Assembly: GCA_964598535.1 (NCBI GenBank)
Contig: CAZRCI010000024.1
Coordinates: 13,299-77,298, forward strand
Direction of reading: 5' to 3'
DNA: 64,000 nt
Source of the DNA: JALHMI01 sp964598535
GTDB taxonomy: Bacteria > Planctomycetota > Planctomycetia > Pirellulales > PALSA-1355
The notes under the pieces were generated by a model. That model made no database searches and had not been told where the DNA came from. It saw only the letters and a list, made by a program, of their open reading frames with translations. The translations under genes and the position numbers were made by a program. Shown in pieces: positions 26,275-34,971 of the stretch (its first letter is position 1; each line of letters begins with the position of its first letter).

Positions 26275-26784
26275 ATGAACGAGTTAGCCGACCGGTTGGC
26301 ACGCGGCGAGCCGGCGGCATTCGCCGAGTTGTACGACGCGTGCGCCGATCGGCTATACGGTTGGTTGATGGTGCATTTACGGTCGGCGGCCGACGCGGAG
26401 GACGTCGTGCAAGAGACGTTCGTCCGCCTGGCACGCGCGCGGAAGAAGCTTCGCCGTGTGGAGAATCTGAAGGCGTATGTATTTTCGATCGCGCGCAACG
26501 AGGCGGCCCGGCTGCGCAAGAGAACGGCGCGACAGGTCCGGCCGATAGGCGAGGGTGCTTATGTGCCCCTGCCGTCGGTGGAGAATGCCGAGCTCATCGA
26601 ACGGGCGCTGGAGCGGCTGCCGGCCGAGCAGCGCGAGGTCGTGGCGTTGAAGATCTATGGCGGCCTGACGCTGCGTGAGATTGCCGAGTTGACCGAGCTG
26701 CCGGCCGGAACCGTGGCCACGCGCTACCGCGCGGCGCTCACGCGGCTGCGCGAAGCTCTGGTTCGTGATGGTTGCCAGGAATGA
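26275..26784 (+). CDS. ECF-type RNA polymerase sigma factor
   Basis: A 169-residue sigma-70-family factor with region 2 (LADRLARGEPAAFAELYDAC, DAEDVVQETFVRLAR) and region 4 (ALERLPAEQREVVALKIYGG, LTLREIAELTELPAGTVATR, ALTRLRE). No region 3, as in ECF factors. It should direct transcription of an unknown regulon. The next gene starts within a few bases and encodes a single-pass membrane protein, the usual place for the anti-sigma factor. Confidence 0.93.
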   Translation: MNELADRLARGEPAAFAELYDACADRLYGWLMVHLRSAADAEDVVQETFVRLARARKKLRRVENLKAYVFSIARNEAARLRKRTARQVRPIGEGAYVPLPSVENAELIERALERLPAEQREVVALKIYGGLTLREIAELTELPAGTVATRYRAALTRLREALVRDGCQE

Positions 26785-26799
26785 ATGGTGATAAGTGCC

Positions 26800-27159
26800 A
26801 TGAATGAAGAATTGCCCGAACCGCTGGCCCGTTGGACGCCGCCATCCGCGCCGGGCGCGTTGCGCGGGCGCGTGTTGTCGGCCGTCGCGGGCGAGCTCGC
26901 CGCCCGGGGCAAGCCGCGCTGGGAGCGGCTGCTGGAACTGGGCGTGGCGGCGACGTTCGTATTGGGGGTGGTGCTGAACGGCGAGCTTATCGCTGGCGCC
27001 GTTCAGGGCTTCGCGGCGTCGCGGGAATTGGCAAACGTGCGGTCGACTCGTGGCGTTCAAGTCGCCCGGGAATCCGAACGTGATGAGATGTGGCCCGAAG
27101 CGTTTGAGAAATACTACACCCGATACTTGGCCGGGCTGTCGGCGAACAACCCCGGCTAA
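26800..27159 (+). CDS. Membrane protein, candidate anti-sigma partner
   Basis: A 119-residue protein (starting MNEELPEPLARWTPPSAPGAL); an ATG at 26785, flush with the sigma-factor stop, would add 5 residues. One hydrophobic segment, about residues 44-62 (LELGVAATFVLGVVLNGELI), separates a short cytoplasmic N-terminus from a C-terminal helical part. No zinc-binding anti-sigma motif (HxxxCxxC) is seen. Position right after the ECF gene and topology are the only arguments for an anti-sigma role. Confidence 0.55.
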   Translation: MNEELPEPLARWTPPSAPGALRGRVLSAVAGELAARGKPRWERLLELGVAATFVLGVVLNGELIAGAVQGFAASRELANVRSTRGVQVARESERDEMWPEAFEKYYTRYLAGLSANNPG

Positions 27160-27185
27160 CCGAGTTGAGTCTCTTGAGGAGAGCG

Positions 27186-28484
27186 ATGGCCATGCGACGC
27201 TTCTTGCGAGTTTTGAAGTTCGGGGCCCTGGGCGTGTTTGGCTTGTTGGGGGCCGGGCTCATCGGCTTGGCCGTCGCCAACGCGCCGTTGAACGCCGAGC
27301 TCGCGGAAAAGATCGAGAAGCTGCGCGCCGCCGGCGAGCCCGTCTCGATTGCCGATCTGGGGGCCGATGCGCCTCGGGCCAAGGACAACGCGGCGGCTTA
27401 TCTCGATCGCGCCGCACAGGACTGCCTGGCGATTCAGCAGGCCGTGGCCAAGACTTGGGATCGCGAAGCGGCCGAGCGCAAGAAGGCGGGCGCCGAGTCC
27501 GACGATTCATTCGACGACAGCCCCGTGATGTTGGATGCGTATCGCGCCGCGCTCGCGACGCATCCCAAGGCGGTCGACTTGCTGGTAAAAGCGTCGCAGT
27601 GTCCGCGCTTTCATCTGAACGTAGACTACAGGAACGAAAAGCCCACCGCGTTTATCGAGGAATTGTTGCAGAAGTTCCGTGGGCAACGGGCCGCGATTCG
27701 TGTCTTGGATTATCGCGTGCGATTATTGCTCGCCGAAGGCAAAACCGATGAGGCGCTCGACACGTGCCTTGCGCTGCTGCGGCTTGCAGACCTTTATGCC
27801 CAGGGGCCCGCGCTGGTGGGGCAACTCGTGGCGATTGCTTGTCGTAGCGAGGCTTTGGACGCGAGCAACCGCGTGTTGCATGCCCAGGGGCTTTCGCCCG
27901 CGGCTCGCGACCGGCTCGAAGAGACCTTGGCCGGGCTGCGGATTCGCGAGTCGTTTCGCGATGCGCTGCGAAGCGAACGCGCCGTGGGGATCGACCACTT
28001 CAACGACCCCCGGTTGATGATGGCCTATACGGGGCTGCCAAGCGGGAAACGCGGGCAGATGAACTATCTGGAATTGATCGAACACCTGATTGCCACGGCC
28101 GACCGGCCGTTGGACGATCAAGAGGCCCGCGCGCAACGGCAGGCGATCTTGGATCGGGCGGATGTGCTGACGCACGCTCTCGTGCCGGCTATCGAGGCGA
28201 CGGAAAGGGCCGTCACGCGGAACGAAGCCCAGACGCGCTGCCTGCGCGTGCTGGTCGCGTTGCACGGCCGAGATACCGACGCTGGGCTAGAGACGCCGCT
28301 TGCCGAGCTCGGGTTGCCGGCACAGGTGACGATCGACCCGTTCTCGGGCCAGCCGCTGCATGCAAAGCGTACCGCGGCCGGTTGGGTGGTATACTCGGTC
28401 GGAAAGAATCTTCAAGACGATGGCGGGCGGCTCGACGATGAAGCTACGGATGTCGGCTTTGGCCCGCCCGGGGCGAACGATTAA
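27186..28484 (+). CDS. Hypothetical membrane-anchored helical protein
   Basis: A 432-residue protein that I cannot assign. After a short basic start comes one transmembrane segment, FGALGVFGLLGAGLIGLAVA. The rest is a large, probably extracytoplasmic helical region; segments such as LDYRVRLLLAEGKTDEALDT and LRLADLYAQGPALVGQLVAI look like tetratricopeptide-type helices. A ribosome site GAGGAG lies 5 bases before the ATG at 27186. It follows the sigma/anti-sigma pair closely and may belong to that operon, perhaps as part of the stress regulon; this is inference. Confidence 0.55.
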   Translation: MAMRRFLRVLKFGALGVFGLLGAGLIGLAVANAPLNAELAEKIEKLRAAGEPVSIADLGADAPRAKDNAAAYLDRAAQDCLAIQQAVAKTWDREAAERKKAGAESDDSFDDSPVMLDAYRAALATHPKAVDLLVKASQCPRFHLNVDYRNEKPTAFIEELLQKFRGQRAAIRVLDYRVRLLLAEGKTDEALDTCLALLRLADLYAQGPALVGQLVAIACRSEALDASNRVLHAQGLSPAARDRLEETLAGLRIRESFRDALRSERAVGIDHFNDPRLMMAYTGLPSGKRGQMNYLELIEHLIATADRPLDDQEARAQRQAILDRADVLTHALVPAIEATERAVTRNEAQTRCLRVLVALHGRDTDAGLETPLAELGLPAQVTIDPFSGQPLHAKRTAAGWVVYSVGKNLQDDGGRLDDEATDVGFGPPGAND

Positions 28485-28652
28485 GTTGCTGGCATGCCCG
28501 CGGCCTGAGGATGCGTTTCCCGTCGATGGGCTGCGGTGTGCGTTTCCGGGGCGGACGGCCACGGAGGCGAATCGCCGGCCCTTTACTCGTGAGCTAGAAT
28601 TTGCTGTGGCAAAGGCGTTGTCAGCCCGTCATCCCTCCGGAAGGATGTTTCG

Positions 28653-29312
28653 ATGAACCGGGGCAGTGCGATTTTGGCGTGCATCGCGTGTGTGGCCTAT
28701 GGTCCAGGAACGCTTGCGCAGGACATGCCGCTGATGCGCAGGCTGCTCGAGGAGCAGCTCGTGGCCGAGCTGCACCAGCATCGCGACCAGGAGACCGCCT
28801 GGATTAACGAGAAGAGCAAGAACAAGGAATCGTGGACCAGCGGCAAGCTGCTGGGCAAGAAGATTCGGTTGGCCTCTTGGACCGAGCAGTCGAAGAGTTG
28901 GCTGTGGCTCGAGAATCCCGAGGAGACCTTGCAGCTTGAGATCGCGCGGCTGGCGGTGGTCAACGGCCGGGCCGAGTTCACGGTGCGCGCGGTGACCAAG
29001 GCCCGGTTCAAGGCCTGGGGCCGGATCCCGAAGCTGGGGCAGGCCAGCGTGGGCGGAAACTTTCTGGCCGTGGTCGAGCTCGAAGGTTCGACCGCGATGA
29101 GCGGCGGCGGATTCGCGGGCACCGAAGTCATCTCGCTCAAGGCCGAGCTGCGCGACCTGCGATTCAACAACGACCTGGCGCATCCGTTCGAAGACCTGGC
29201 CAAGGATGCGCTAAATGACTATGCCCGGGATAAGAACTCCAAGCTGCGGCGGAGCGTGGAGAAGGCGATCGATCGCGTGCGGTTTGCGAAGCCGGCCGAG
29301 AAGCGAGCCTGA
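28653..29312 (+). CDS. Hypothetical secreted protein
   Basis: A 219-residue protein with a signal peptide (ending near GTLAQ). The mature part has a charged helix, then alternating strands: IRLASWTEQSKSWLWLENP, EIARLAVVNGRAEFTVRA, and NFLAVVELEGSTAMSGGG, then a helical C-terminus. It may be a beta-sandwich lipid or wall-associated protein. GGAAGGATG lies before the ATG. I recognise no family. Confidence 0.55.
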   Translation: MNRGSAILACIACVAYGPGTLAQDMPLMRRLLEEQLVAELHQHRDQETAWINEKSKNKESWTSGKLLGKKIRLASWTEQSKSWLWLENPEETLQLEIARLAVVNGRAEFTVRAVTKARFKAWGRIPKLGQASVGGNFLAVVELEGSTAMSGGGFAGTEVISLKAELRDLRFNNDLAHPFEDLAKDALNDYARDKNSKLRRSVEKAIDRVRFAKPAEKRA

Positions 29313-29318
29313 ACGGCT

Positions 29319-31127
29319 TCACGCCGCGACTTCAATCGGTCCGCTGGGGCAGCGAAGCCTGAAGAGGCCGAAGATCTCGCTCTGGGTCAGGCCCGATTTG
29401 TCGCCCGAGGGCTCGACGTCGTTGAAAATCGTGTCGAAGATCTCGCGTTTCTCGCGCAGAATCTGGTCGATCCGCTGTTCGATCGTGCCCGTGGCGATGA
29501 ACCGCGTGACGGTGACGGGCCCGGCCGCGCCGATGCGATGCGCGCGATTCACGGCCTGGTCTTCCACGGCGGGGTTCCACCAGCGATCGTACAGGAACAC
29601 GTACTCGCTGAATTGCAGGTTGAGCCCCACGCCGCCGGCGCCATAGCTGAGCAGCAGCACGCTGTGCCGCTTGTCGTGTTTGAAGCGGTCGAGGATCTCG
29701 TCGCGGCGGTTGGACGCCACGCCGCCGTGGTAGAGCAGAGGGTGCAGGTGCTTGAGCCGGGCGGCCATCGTCTCCAGGGAGTCGACCCATTGGCTGAAGA
29801 CGAGCGCCTTGCGGCCGCTGGCGGCCACCTCGTCGAGATCGGCCGCCAGCCGCTCGAATTTCGCGCTGTCGCCCGTCGCGGGGTCGAAGTTGCAGATCTG
29901 CTTGAGCCGCAGCACGAGCTCGAACACGTGCTGGATGGTGACTTCGTCGCCCATCTCGGTGAGCTGCACGACGCCCTCTTTTTCAGCCAATTCATAACTG
30001 ATCCGCTGTGCGGGGCTGAGCTCGATCTCGGCGTCGCGGAACATCTTGGGCGGCATCTCGGTGAGCACCTTGTCCTTGGTGCGCCGCAGCACGTAGTCGG
30101 CCACGGCCCGCCCCATCTTGCGCGGCTTCATCTCGTCTTTCAGGTAGCCGGGCGCGAGGAATTCGAAAATGCCCACCAGGTCTTGCGGGCTGTTTTCGAC
30201 GGGCGTGCCGGTGAGGGCCCAACTGCGGCGGCGCGAGAGACTGCGCACCGACTGGCTGGTGGCGCTGGAACGGTTCTTGATGCGCTGCGCCTCGTCGAGA
30301 ACGACCAGATCGAACTCCAGCTCCAATTCGGCAATCGTCTCACGGTCGCGCGCCAGAGCTTCGTAGTTGGCGATCTTCACCGGGATGTCGGCCTGCTGCC
30401 ATTGCCAGCGGCGGCGGGCCTGGTCGCCTTCGATCGCCGCGACAGGAAGCTCGGGCGACCAGTGGGCAAACTCGCGTTGCCAGTTGGTCACCAGCGGCTT
30501 GGGACAGACGAGCAGCACGCGCTCGACCTCGCCCGCATGCAGCAGCAGCCGCACGGCGGTGATGGCCTGCATGGTTTTGCCCAGTCCCATCTCGTCGGCT
30601 AGCACCGCGGAGTAACGCGGGTAGAGAAACGCGATTCCTTCGAACTGATAAGGGAAGGGGTGCGCGGGGAACTGCAACGCGCTGTCGCCGATCATCGCTT
30701 CCAGCGAAGGTTGCAACACATAAAACAGCCGATCGGCCAGCTTGACCACGTCGCCGGGCGGTTGGATGCGCGTGCGCGGCTGCGGAGGGGCGTCGGGGAC
30801 CGCCGCCGATGATGGTGGTGGGGACGCCGGTTGCGGATCGACGGGCACCTTGGGCAGGTGATTGCGCCAAGCGCCGGTGGCGCCGAACTGGTAGCTTTGT
30901 ACCTTCAACCGCGGCGGCGTGATTGGCAGCGAAATGGCCGGGGCCAGCGATCCGTCGAATCGCATGCTGCGGACGGGGGCGGCCGCGACAAGTTCCCGCG
31001 CGAACGGTGTCTGAATGTCCGGTTGCGCGCCGGCTGCCAGAACGCTCGACGCGGCCACTACCGGGGGCGCGATCCGCACATTCTGCCAACTCGTGACTTG
31101 CGGCTCGTCGCCGGGAAGCACTGACAC
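29319..31127 (-). CDS. SNF2/Rad54-like DNA-dependent ATPase
   Basis: A 602-residue stand-alone SNF2 helicase-fold ATPase. Residues 1-150 are Pro/Ala-rich with no recognised domain. The ATPase core has Walker A in ADEMGLGKTMQAIT, the DEAQ box in LVVLDEAQRIKNRSS, SWALTGTPVEN, motif V as LSYGAGGVGLNLQ and motif VI as DQAVNRAHRIGA. It should move on DNA or strip proteins from it. No nuclease or zinc finger is attached. It is followed on the same strand by nothing related and partly faces the upstream secreted-protein gene. Confidence 0.92.
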   Translation of the reverse strand: MSVLPGDEPQVTSWQNVRIAPPVVAASSVLAAGAQPDIQTPFARELVAAAPVRSMRFDGSLAPAISLPITPPRLKVQSYQFGATGAWRNHLPKVPVDPQPASPPPSSAAVPDAPPQPRTRIQPPGDVVKLADRLFYVLQPSLEAMIGDSALQFPAHPFPYQFEGIAFLYPRYSAVLADEMGLGKTMQAITAVRLLLHAGEVERVLLVCPKPLVTNWQREFAHWSPELPVAAIEGDQARRRWQWQQADIPVKIANYEALARDRETIAELELEFDLVVLDEAQRIKNRSSATSQSVRSLSRRRSWALTGTPVENSPQDLVGIFEFLAPGYLKDEMKPRKMGRAVADYVLRRTKDKVLTEMPPKMFRDAEIELSPAQRISYELAEKEGVVQLTEMGDEVTIQHVFELVLRLKQICNFDPATGDSAKFERLAADLDEVAASGRKALVFSQWVDSLETMAARLKHLHPLLYHGGVASNRRDEILDRFKHDKRHSVLLLSYGAGGVGLNLQFSEYVFLYDRWWNPAVEDQAVNRAHRIGAAGPVTVTRFIATGTIEQRIDQILREKREIFDTIFNDVEPSGDKSGLTQSEIFGLFRLRCPSGPIEVAA

Positions 31128-31188
31128 GGAGCGAGTCCCTCGAAGGCTCTGGGGGTGGCGGTTGGAATTTTCTGCCGGTCGCCGATCG

Positions 31189-31785
31189 TCACGCGGCCTG
31201 GTCGACGCGCCCGCCTTTATGGGCTTCTTCGACCGCTTCGCGGATGCGCTCGAACGGTTCGGCCAGATCGAAGCCGCCGAGTTCTTCGCTGCGGCCGGTC
31301 AGGGTTTCGCGGTCCTGGCCGCGGGCGGCGAGCACCGCCAGGCGATTGCGCCCTAGGGTGAACTCGGCGAGATGGCTTCCGGGCCGTTGCGGAGCATCGA
31401 TTCGCCAACCGCCGCTGGTCGGGGCGGGATGTCTGGTTTGGTCGAACGCGTTGTCGTCTACAGGGAGCACGAGCGCCACGGGCATCGTGACAAAGTCGCG
31501 CACGGCGAGCACGCGTTCCGAGTCGGTGTAAACCGCGGCGGGTTGTTGCGAGCCCTTGGCGAGCAGCGTTTGGCCGATCTGTTCGCCATAGAGGTAGGCA
31601 TTCAACGTCGGGCCGAACAGGATCTGCTGCGCGCGGTTAGGCTTGACCGGCGCGGTGCAGTGAAATTCGAGCGGTCGTCCGGCGGCGTTGAGGATCAGGT
31701 ATCCGCCGACCAGCCCGAGCTGCTCGTGCTCGAGCACGGTCAAGAAACCCAAGTGGCCAGGCGTCGTCCCCTCGGCACGAGTCAT
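31189..31785 (-). CDS. Hypothetical protein next to the SNF2 gene
   Basis: A protein of about 198 residues starting MTRAEGTTPGHLGFLTVLEH at the ATG at 31785, with AGGAAAA upstream; the open frame reaches 31824 but the longer start lacks a site. It is hydrophilic with patterned strands: LGLVGGYLILNAAGRPLEFH, CTAPVKPNRAQQILFG, then YGEQIGQTLLAKG and a final segment. Not recognised. It is 61 bases upstream of the SNF2 gene on the same strand and could be co-transcribed, hence functionally linked. Confidence 0.6.
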   Translation of the reverse strand: MTRAEGTTPGHLGFLTVLEHEQLGLVGGYLILNAAGRPLEFHCTAPVKPNRAQQILFGPTLNAYLYGEQIGQTLLAKGSQQPAAVYTDSERVLAVRDFVTMPVALVLPVDDNAFDQTRHPAPTSGGWRIDAPQRPGSHLAEFTLGRNRLAVLAARGQDRETLTGRSEELGGFDLAEPFERIREAVEEAHKGGRVDQAA

Positions 31786-32170
31786 TCGGCTTTTCCTGTG
31801 TGGCTGCGCTCTTCCCAGTTGCAAGCATCAAAGCTGTGTGGGGCGGCAATGCGTCACGCACTTGCCCCGCCCAGAGTTTGCATCGGGTTGATGCGAGCGC
31901 GACTTTAGCAGCGGCGCGGGTCGTTCGGACGCGAGCTAAACCCGCTGTGGCGGCAATCTTGTCGCGTTTCGCCCAGCTTCAGATTCGGGAGCATGACAGC
32001 ATGCCCGATCGGCCGGCGGAGGGCGTTCAAATCAGCTTGCAGGCCTCCTGACCGCTACAATCGGACTTTGGGTTGCCAACGCCGGCATTCAATGCGCAAA
32101 CAGTGGTAACCCGCACGCGGTTCGATTAAAATCGACCATTACGGAGAAAAATTCCTCAAGGAGCGACTCG
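31786..32170. other. Divergent intergenic region
   Basis: About 385 bases between divergent genes, no gene supported. A short palindrome TCGATTAAAATCGA lies at 32122-32135, 35 bases before the next coding start and possibly an operator. No promoter of clear consensus was found. Confidence 0.4.
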
Positions 32171-32638
32171 ATGAGTCAGAATTCGCGTCCCACGCCTGCA
32201 TTGTTCACCCAGGTCGACATTACCGCCGGCGCCCAGGTTGATCGGGCGGCGGGCGCCGATGCCGCGGCCGAGGAGCAAACCGTTTTGCTCAAGAGCATTC
32301 TGGCGGCGCAGGATCGGCAAAACGAGCTGCTCGAGGAGTTGGTCAGTCAGATGAGCGCCGCCCAGAAGCAGCGCAATCAGGAATTGGCGCAGTGGAAGCA
32401 GGCCAATCCGGAACTGGCTCGCAATTGCCGCCTGGCCGCCGAAACCTTGAGTCAGGTACAAGTCGAGTTCCTCGGTAATATGACGCACGAGATTCGCGAC
32501 AATTCGGACGTGCTCATGGACGGTGAGTTCATGCTCAACGAGTTTGTCGATCGCTATGGTCCGCGGCTTGCCCATTTGAACGGCGTGCTGCAAATCCTGG
32601 CCCAGTTGGGGAGCGCACCCGCGCAGTCTCATTCGTAG
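32171..32638 (+). CDS. Hypothetical protein
   Basis: A 155-residue cytoplasmic protein with a strong AAGGAG site. Residues 30-80 form a coiled-coil-like helix (EEQTVLLKSILAAQDRQNEL, LLEELVSQMSAAQKQRNQEL), followed by a helical stretch ending in LAHLNGVLQILAQLG. No catalytic motif. Many planctomycete genomes carry conserved proteins of this style with unknown roles; I do not assign a function. Confidence 0.65.
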   Translation: MSQNSRPTPALFTQVDITAGAQVDRAAGADAAAEEQTVLLKSILAAQDRQNELLEELVSQMSAAQKQRNQELAQWKQANPELARNCRLAAETLSQVQVEFLGNMTHEIRDNSDVLMDGEFMLNEFVDRYGPRLAHLNGVLQILAQLGSAPAQSHS

Positions 32639-32715
32639 GGGTCTGGCTCGTAAGGCCAACCATCTCGTAACGCGTGTATTTTTGGTAGCTTCCACCGCGA
32701 GAGGCGGTTAGGTTC

Positions 32716-33582
32716 GTGCTGGTCGATCTGGTTCAAGTCACGGCCGCCGACGGCGTGCGTCTGCACGGTGCGCTAGAGGCTCCGGCAGCACAGGACTTTT
32801 CGCGGCCGGTCGATGTCTGGCTCTGCCTGCATGGCACGGGCAGCAATTTTTACGCCGGCGCCATGCTTGGCGGCCTGGCGCCACAACTGTTGGCTGCCGG
32901 CGCCGCCGTGCTGCGCGCCAATACGCGGGGGCACGACATCATTTGCACCGGCCCATCCGCCGGTGGGCACACGCTGCTCGGAGCCGCGTTCGAACGCGTG
33001 AGCGAGACACCGCTCGATATCGCGGCCTGGCTCGCGCTGCTGGCCGAGCGTGGGTATCGCCGCGTGGGACTACTGGGCCACAGTCTCGGTGCGATCAAGG
33101 CGCTCTATACGCTGGCCGGCGATGACGCGCCGCAAGTCGCCCTGCTGGTGGCCGCCTCGCCGCCGCGGCTGTCGTTCGAACACTTCCGCCAGTCGCGGCG
33201 CGGGCCTGAGTTTCTCGATAGCTTTAACGCGGCCGAACGGCTGGTTGCCCAGGGGCAGGGCGATGCGCTGATGCTCGTGCAGTTTCCCATTCCTTATTAT
33301 GTGACCGCCGCCGGATTCATCGATCGTTACGGACCGGCCGAGCGGTACAACATTTTGCGGATGCTCGATCGCGTGCGGTGTCCGACGCTGGTGACCTATG
33401 GTTCGAGCGAGGTGCAGGCTCACGAGGCCTTTCGTGGAATGCCCGATGAGGTCGAACGCCTAGCGAACGAGCGGAATCGGTTGCAGGTGGGCGTGATCGC
33501 CGGCGCGGACCACCAGTACACCGGCTGTTACGACACGCTGGCCGCGCGGATCAATAGATGGATGGCACGGTTGAATTCGTGA
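32716..33582 (+). CDS. Alpha/beta-hydrolase fold enzyme
   Basis: A 288-residue serine hydrolase-like protein. An oxyanion strand ends in WLCLHGTGSNF. The nucleophile elbow is GLLGHSLGAIKALY (GHSLG, Ser in the centre). A late acidic/His region reads VGVIAGADHQYTG, with His a plausible third catalytic residue. Start at the GTG at 32716, where the family fold begins. Substrate unknown; esterase, lipase-like or acyl transfer activity is possible. No linked biosynthetic genes. Confidence 0.82.
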   Translation: MLVDLVQVTAADGVRLHGALEAPAAQDFSRPVDVWLCLHGTGSNFYAGAMLGGLAPQLLAAGAAVLRANTRGHDIICTGPSAGGHTLLGAAFERVSETPLDIAAWLALLAERGYRRVGLLGHSLGAIKALYTLAGDDAPQVALLVAASPPRLSFEHFRQSRRGPEFLDSFNAAERLVAQGQGDALMLVQFPIPYYVTAAGFIDRYGPAERYNILRMLDRVRCPTLVTYGSSEVQAHEAFRGMPDEVERLANERNRLQVGVIAGADHQYTGCYDTLAARINRWMARLNS

Positions 33583-33704
33583 GCCAGAGAAAGGCTAACC
33601 ACAGGCACACGGAGGAACGCCGAGAGAAGAACGGCCAAGGATCGGAAGGAAGGCGATGCCTTTGGTGATCCGAGGGGCTCGGCGGTGAATTCTTTTTAGA
33701 GACG

Positions 33705-34877
33705 TTAGTCTCGCGGCGGGATAACCCCCAGGCGAATGTTGCGGAACGAGAGGTCCGTTTTAGGATCGTGCCCTTGGATGGCGATCGTGCCGGCCGCGAG
33801 CCGCTTGCCGTTGCGGGCGTTTTCGTTCGGTTCGCGGTCGTCGGTCCAGTCGCTCACCTGATAGCCGTTGACCCAGGTGGCCATGTGGTCGCCGGCGACG
33901 ACGAGCGTCTTATGGAACCACTTGAAATCGTCGGAGACGATTTTGCGGGCCTTCTGACGGCGATAGAACGCGCCCGTGCCGAAGTCGATCGGCTTGGTGC
34001 GATCGCCGAAATGGCCGTTTTGGATCTGGCTTTCGTAGCCCTGCCAAAACTCGCCCGGGATGTTACGGAAGAAGATCCCCGAGTTGAGAAACAAGCCGTT
34101 CGAGATGACTTCGGTCTGAAGGACGAAGTCGGCCACGGGCTGTTGGAATTCGAGCTGGCCGTTGCCGTTTTTGACGTTTAGCCAACCCTCGGGCGTGACG
34201 CTGAACTTGCTCGCTTTGCCGGGATACTCTTGCCAGCCGGTGAGATCGCGGCCATTGAAGATGCTTTCCAGACTGAGCGGTTTGAGCTTGATGTTGCGAA
34301 ACTCGATCTTTCCTTGATTGAACTGAAGGCCGATGTAGCCGCGCGCGAGCGGCTGGGGATCGAGGTAGTCGAGCACCTGCTCGCCGTCGACGGCGACGGT
34401 GAAGTGCCCGCCTTCGGCCTTTACGGTGAACGTGCGCCAGGCGGTCGCGTGGTGCGTGGCGGCGGCTTTTTCACGGCCGACGAAGCTGCCGGTCGGATAG
34501 GGGCTGAGCGATTCGTCGGCGATGTTCAGTTCGTAGCATTCGGTGGCGGGGTCTTTGGGTTCGAGCGGTGTCCGCAGGAAGACGCCGCTGTTGGTTCCCT
34601 GCGGTGCGCGAAAGTCGACTTTCAATACATAGTCGGCAAACGGCGAGGTGGTGTTGAGCAGGCCCTTCGTGCCGGCGTTGGCCGAGATCACGCCGTCGGC
34701 GACGGTCCAATTGGCGTCGCTGTTGGGCTTCCAACCGAACGTGGTTTCGCCGTCGAACAGCAGAATCCACCCGTCATTCAGCTCGTCGGTCGTGAGGGTA
34801 TTGGGAGCGTCGGCGGCAAACGTAACGGTGGAAACGATAAACAGCAGTGCCGCGAGACAGAGCAACGTTCGGGTCAT
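33705..34877 (-). CDS. Secreted tandem DUF1080 (3-keto-disaccharide hydrolase-like) protein
   Basis: A 390-residue exported protein with signal peptide MTRTLLCLAALLFIVSTVTFA. It contains two copies of the DUF1080 concanavalin-like fold. Copy 1 includes WILLFDGETTFGWK, NSGVFLRTPLEPKD and YIGLQFNQGKIEFRNIKLKP; copy 2 includes SIFNGRDLTGWQEYPGK, NSGIFFRNIPGEFWQGYE and AIQGHDPKTDLSFRNIRLG. DUF1080 proteins are abundant in planctomycetes and act on oligosaccharides, with 3-keto-sugar hydrolysis shown for related members. It is a lone gene; substrate undefined. Confidence 0.88.
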   Translation of the reverse strand: MTRTLLCLAALLFIVSTVTFAADAPNTLTTDELNDGWILLFDGETTFGWKPNSDANWTVADGVISANAGTKGLLNTTSPFADYVLKVDFRAPQGTNSGVFLRTPLEPKDPATECYELNIADESLSPYPTGSFVGREKAAATHHATAWRTFTVKAEGGHFTVAVDGEQVLDYLDPQPLARGYIGLQFNQGKIEFRNIKLKPLSLESIFNGRDLTGWQEYPGKASKFSVTPEGWLNVKNGNGQLEFQQPVADFVLQTEVISNGLFLNSGIFFRNIPGEFWQGYESQIQNGHFGDRTKPIDFGTGAFYRRQKARKIVSDDFKWFHKTLVVAGDHMATWVNGYQVSDWTDDREPNENARNGKRLAAGTIAIQGHDPKTDLSFRNIRLGVIPPRD

Positions 34878-34971
34878 GGCGGGAGATCTCTGGCCAGATG
34901 AAAGGGGCTTTGGGGGAGCCGCGATTTTAGCACGCGTGGACAGGTCTAGCCATGCGCGGCGTGTATCGCTC

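Noticed and set aside
33583..33704. CACAGG/ACGGAGG-type degenerate repeat after the hydrolase gene
   Set aside because: Too short and degenerate to define a unit; looks like general intergenic low-complexity sequence.
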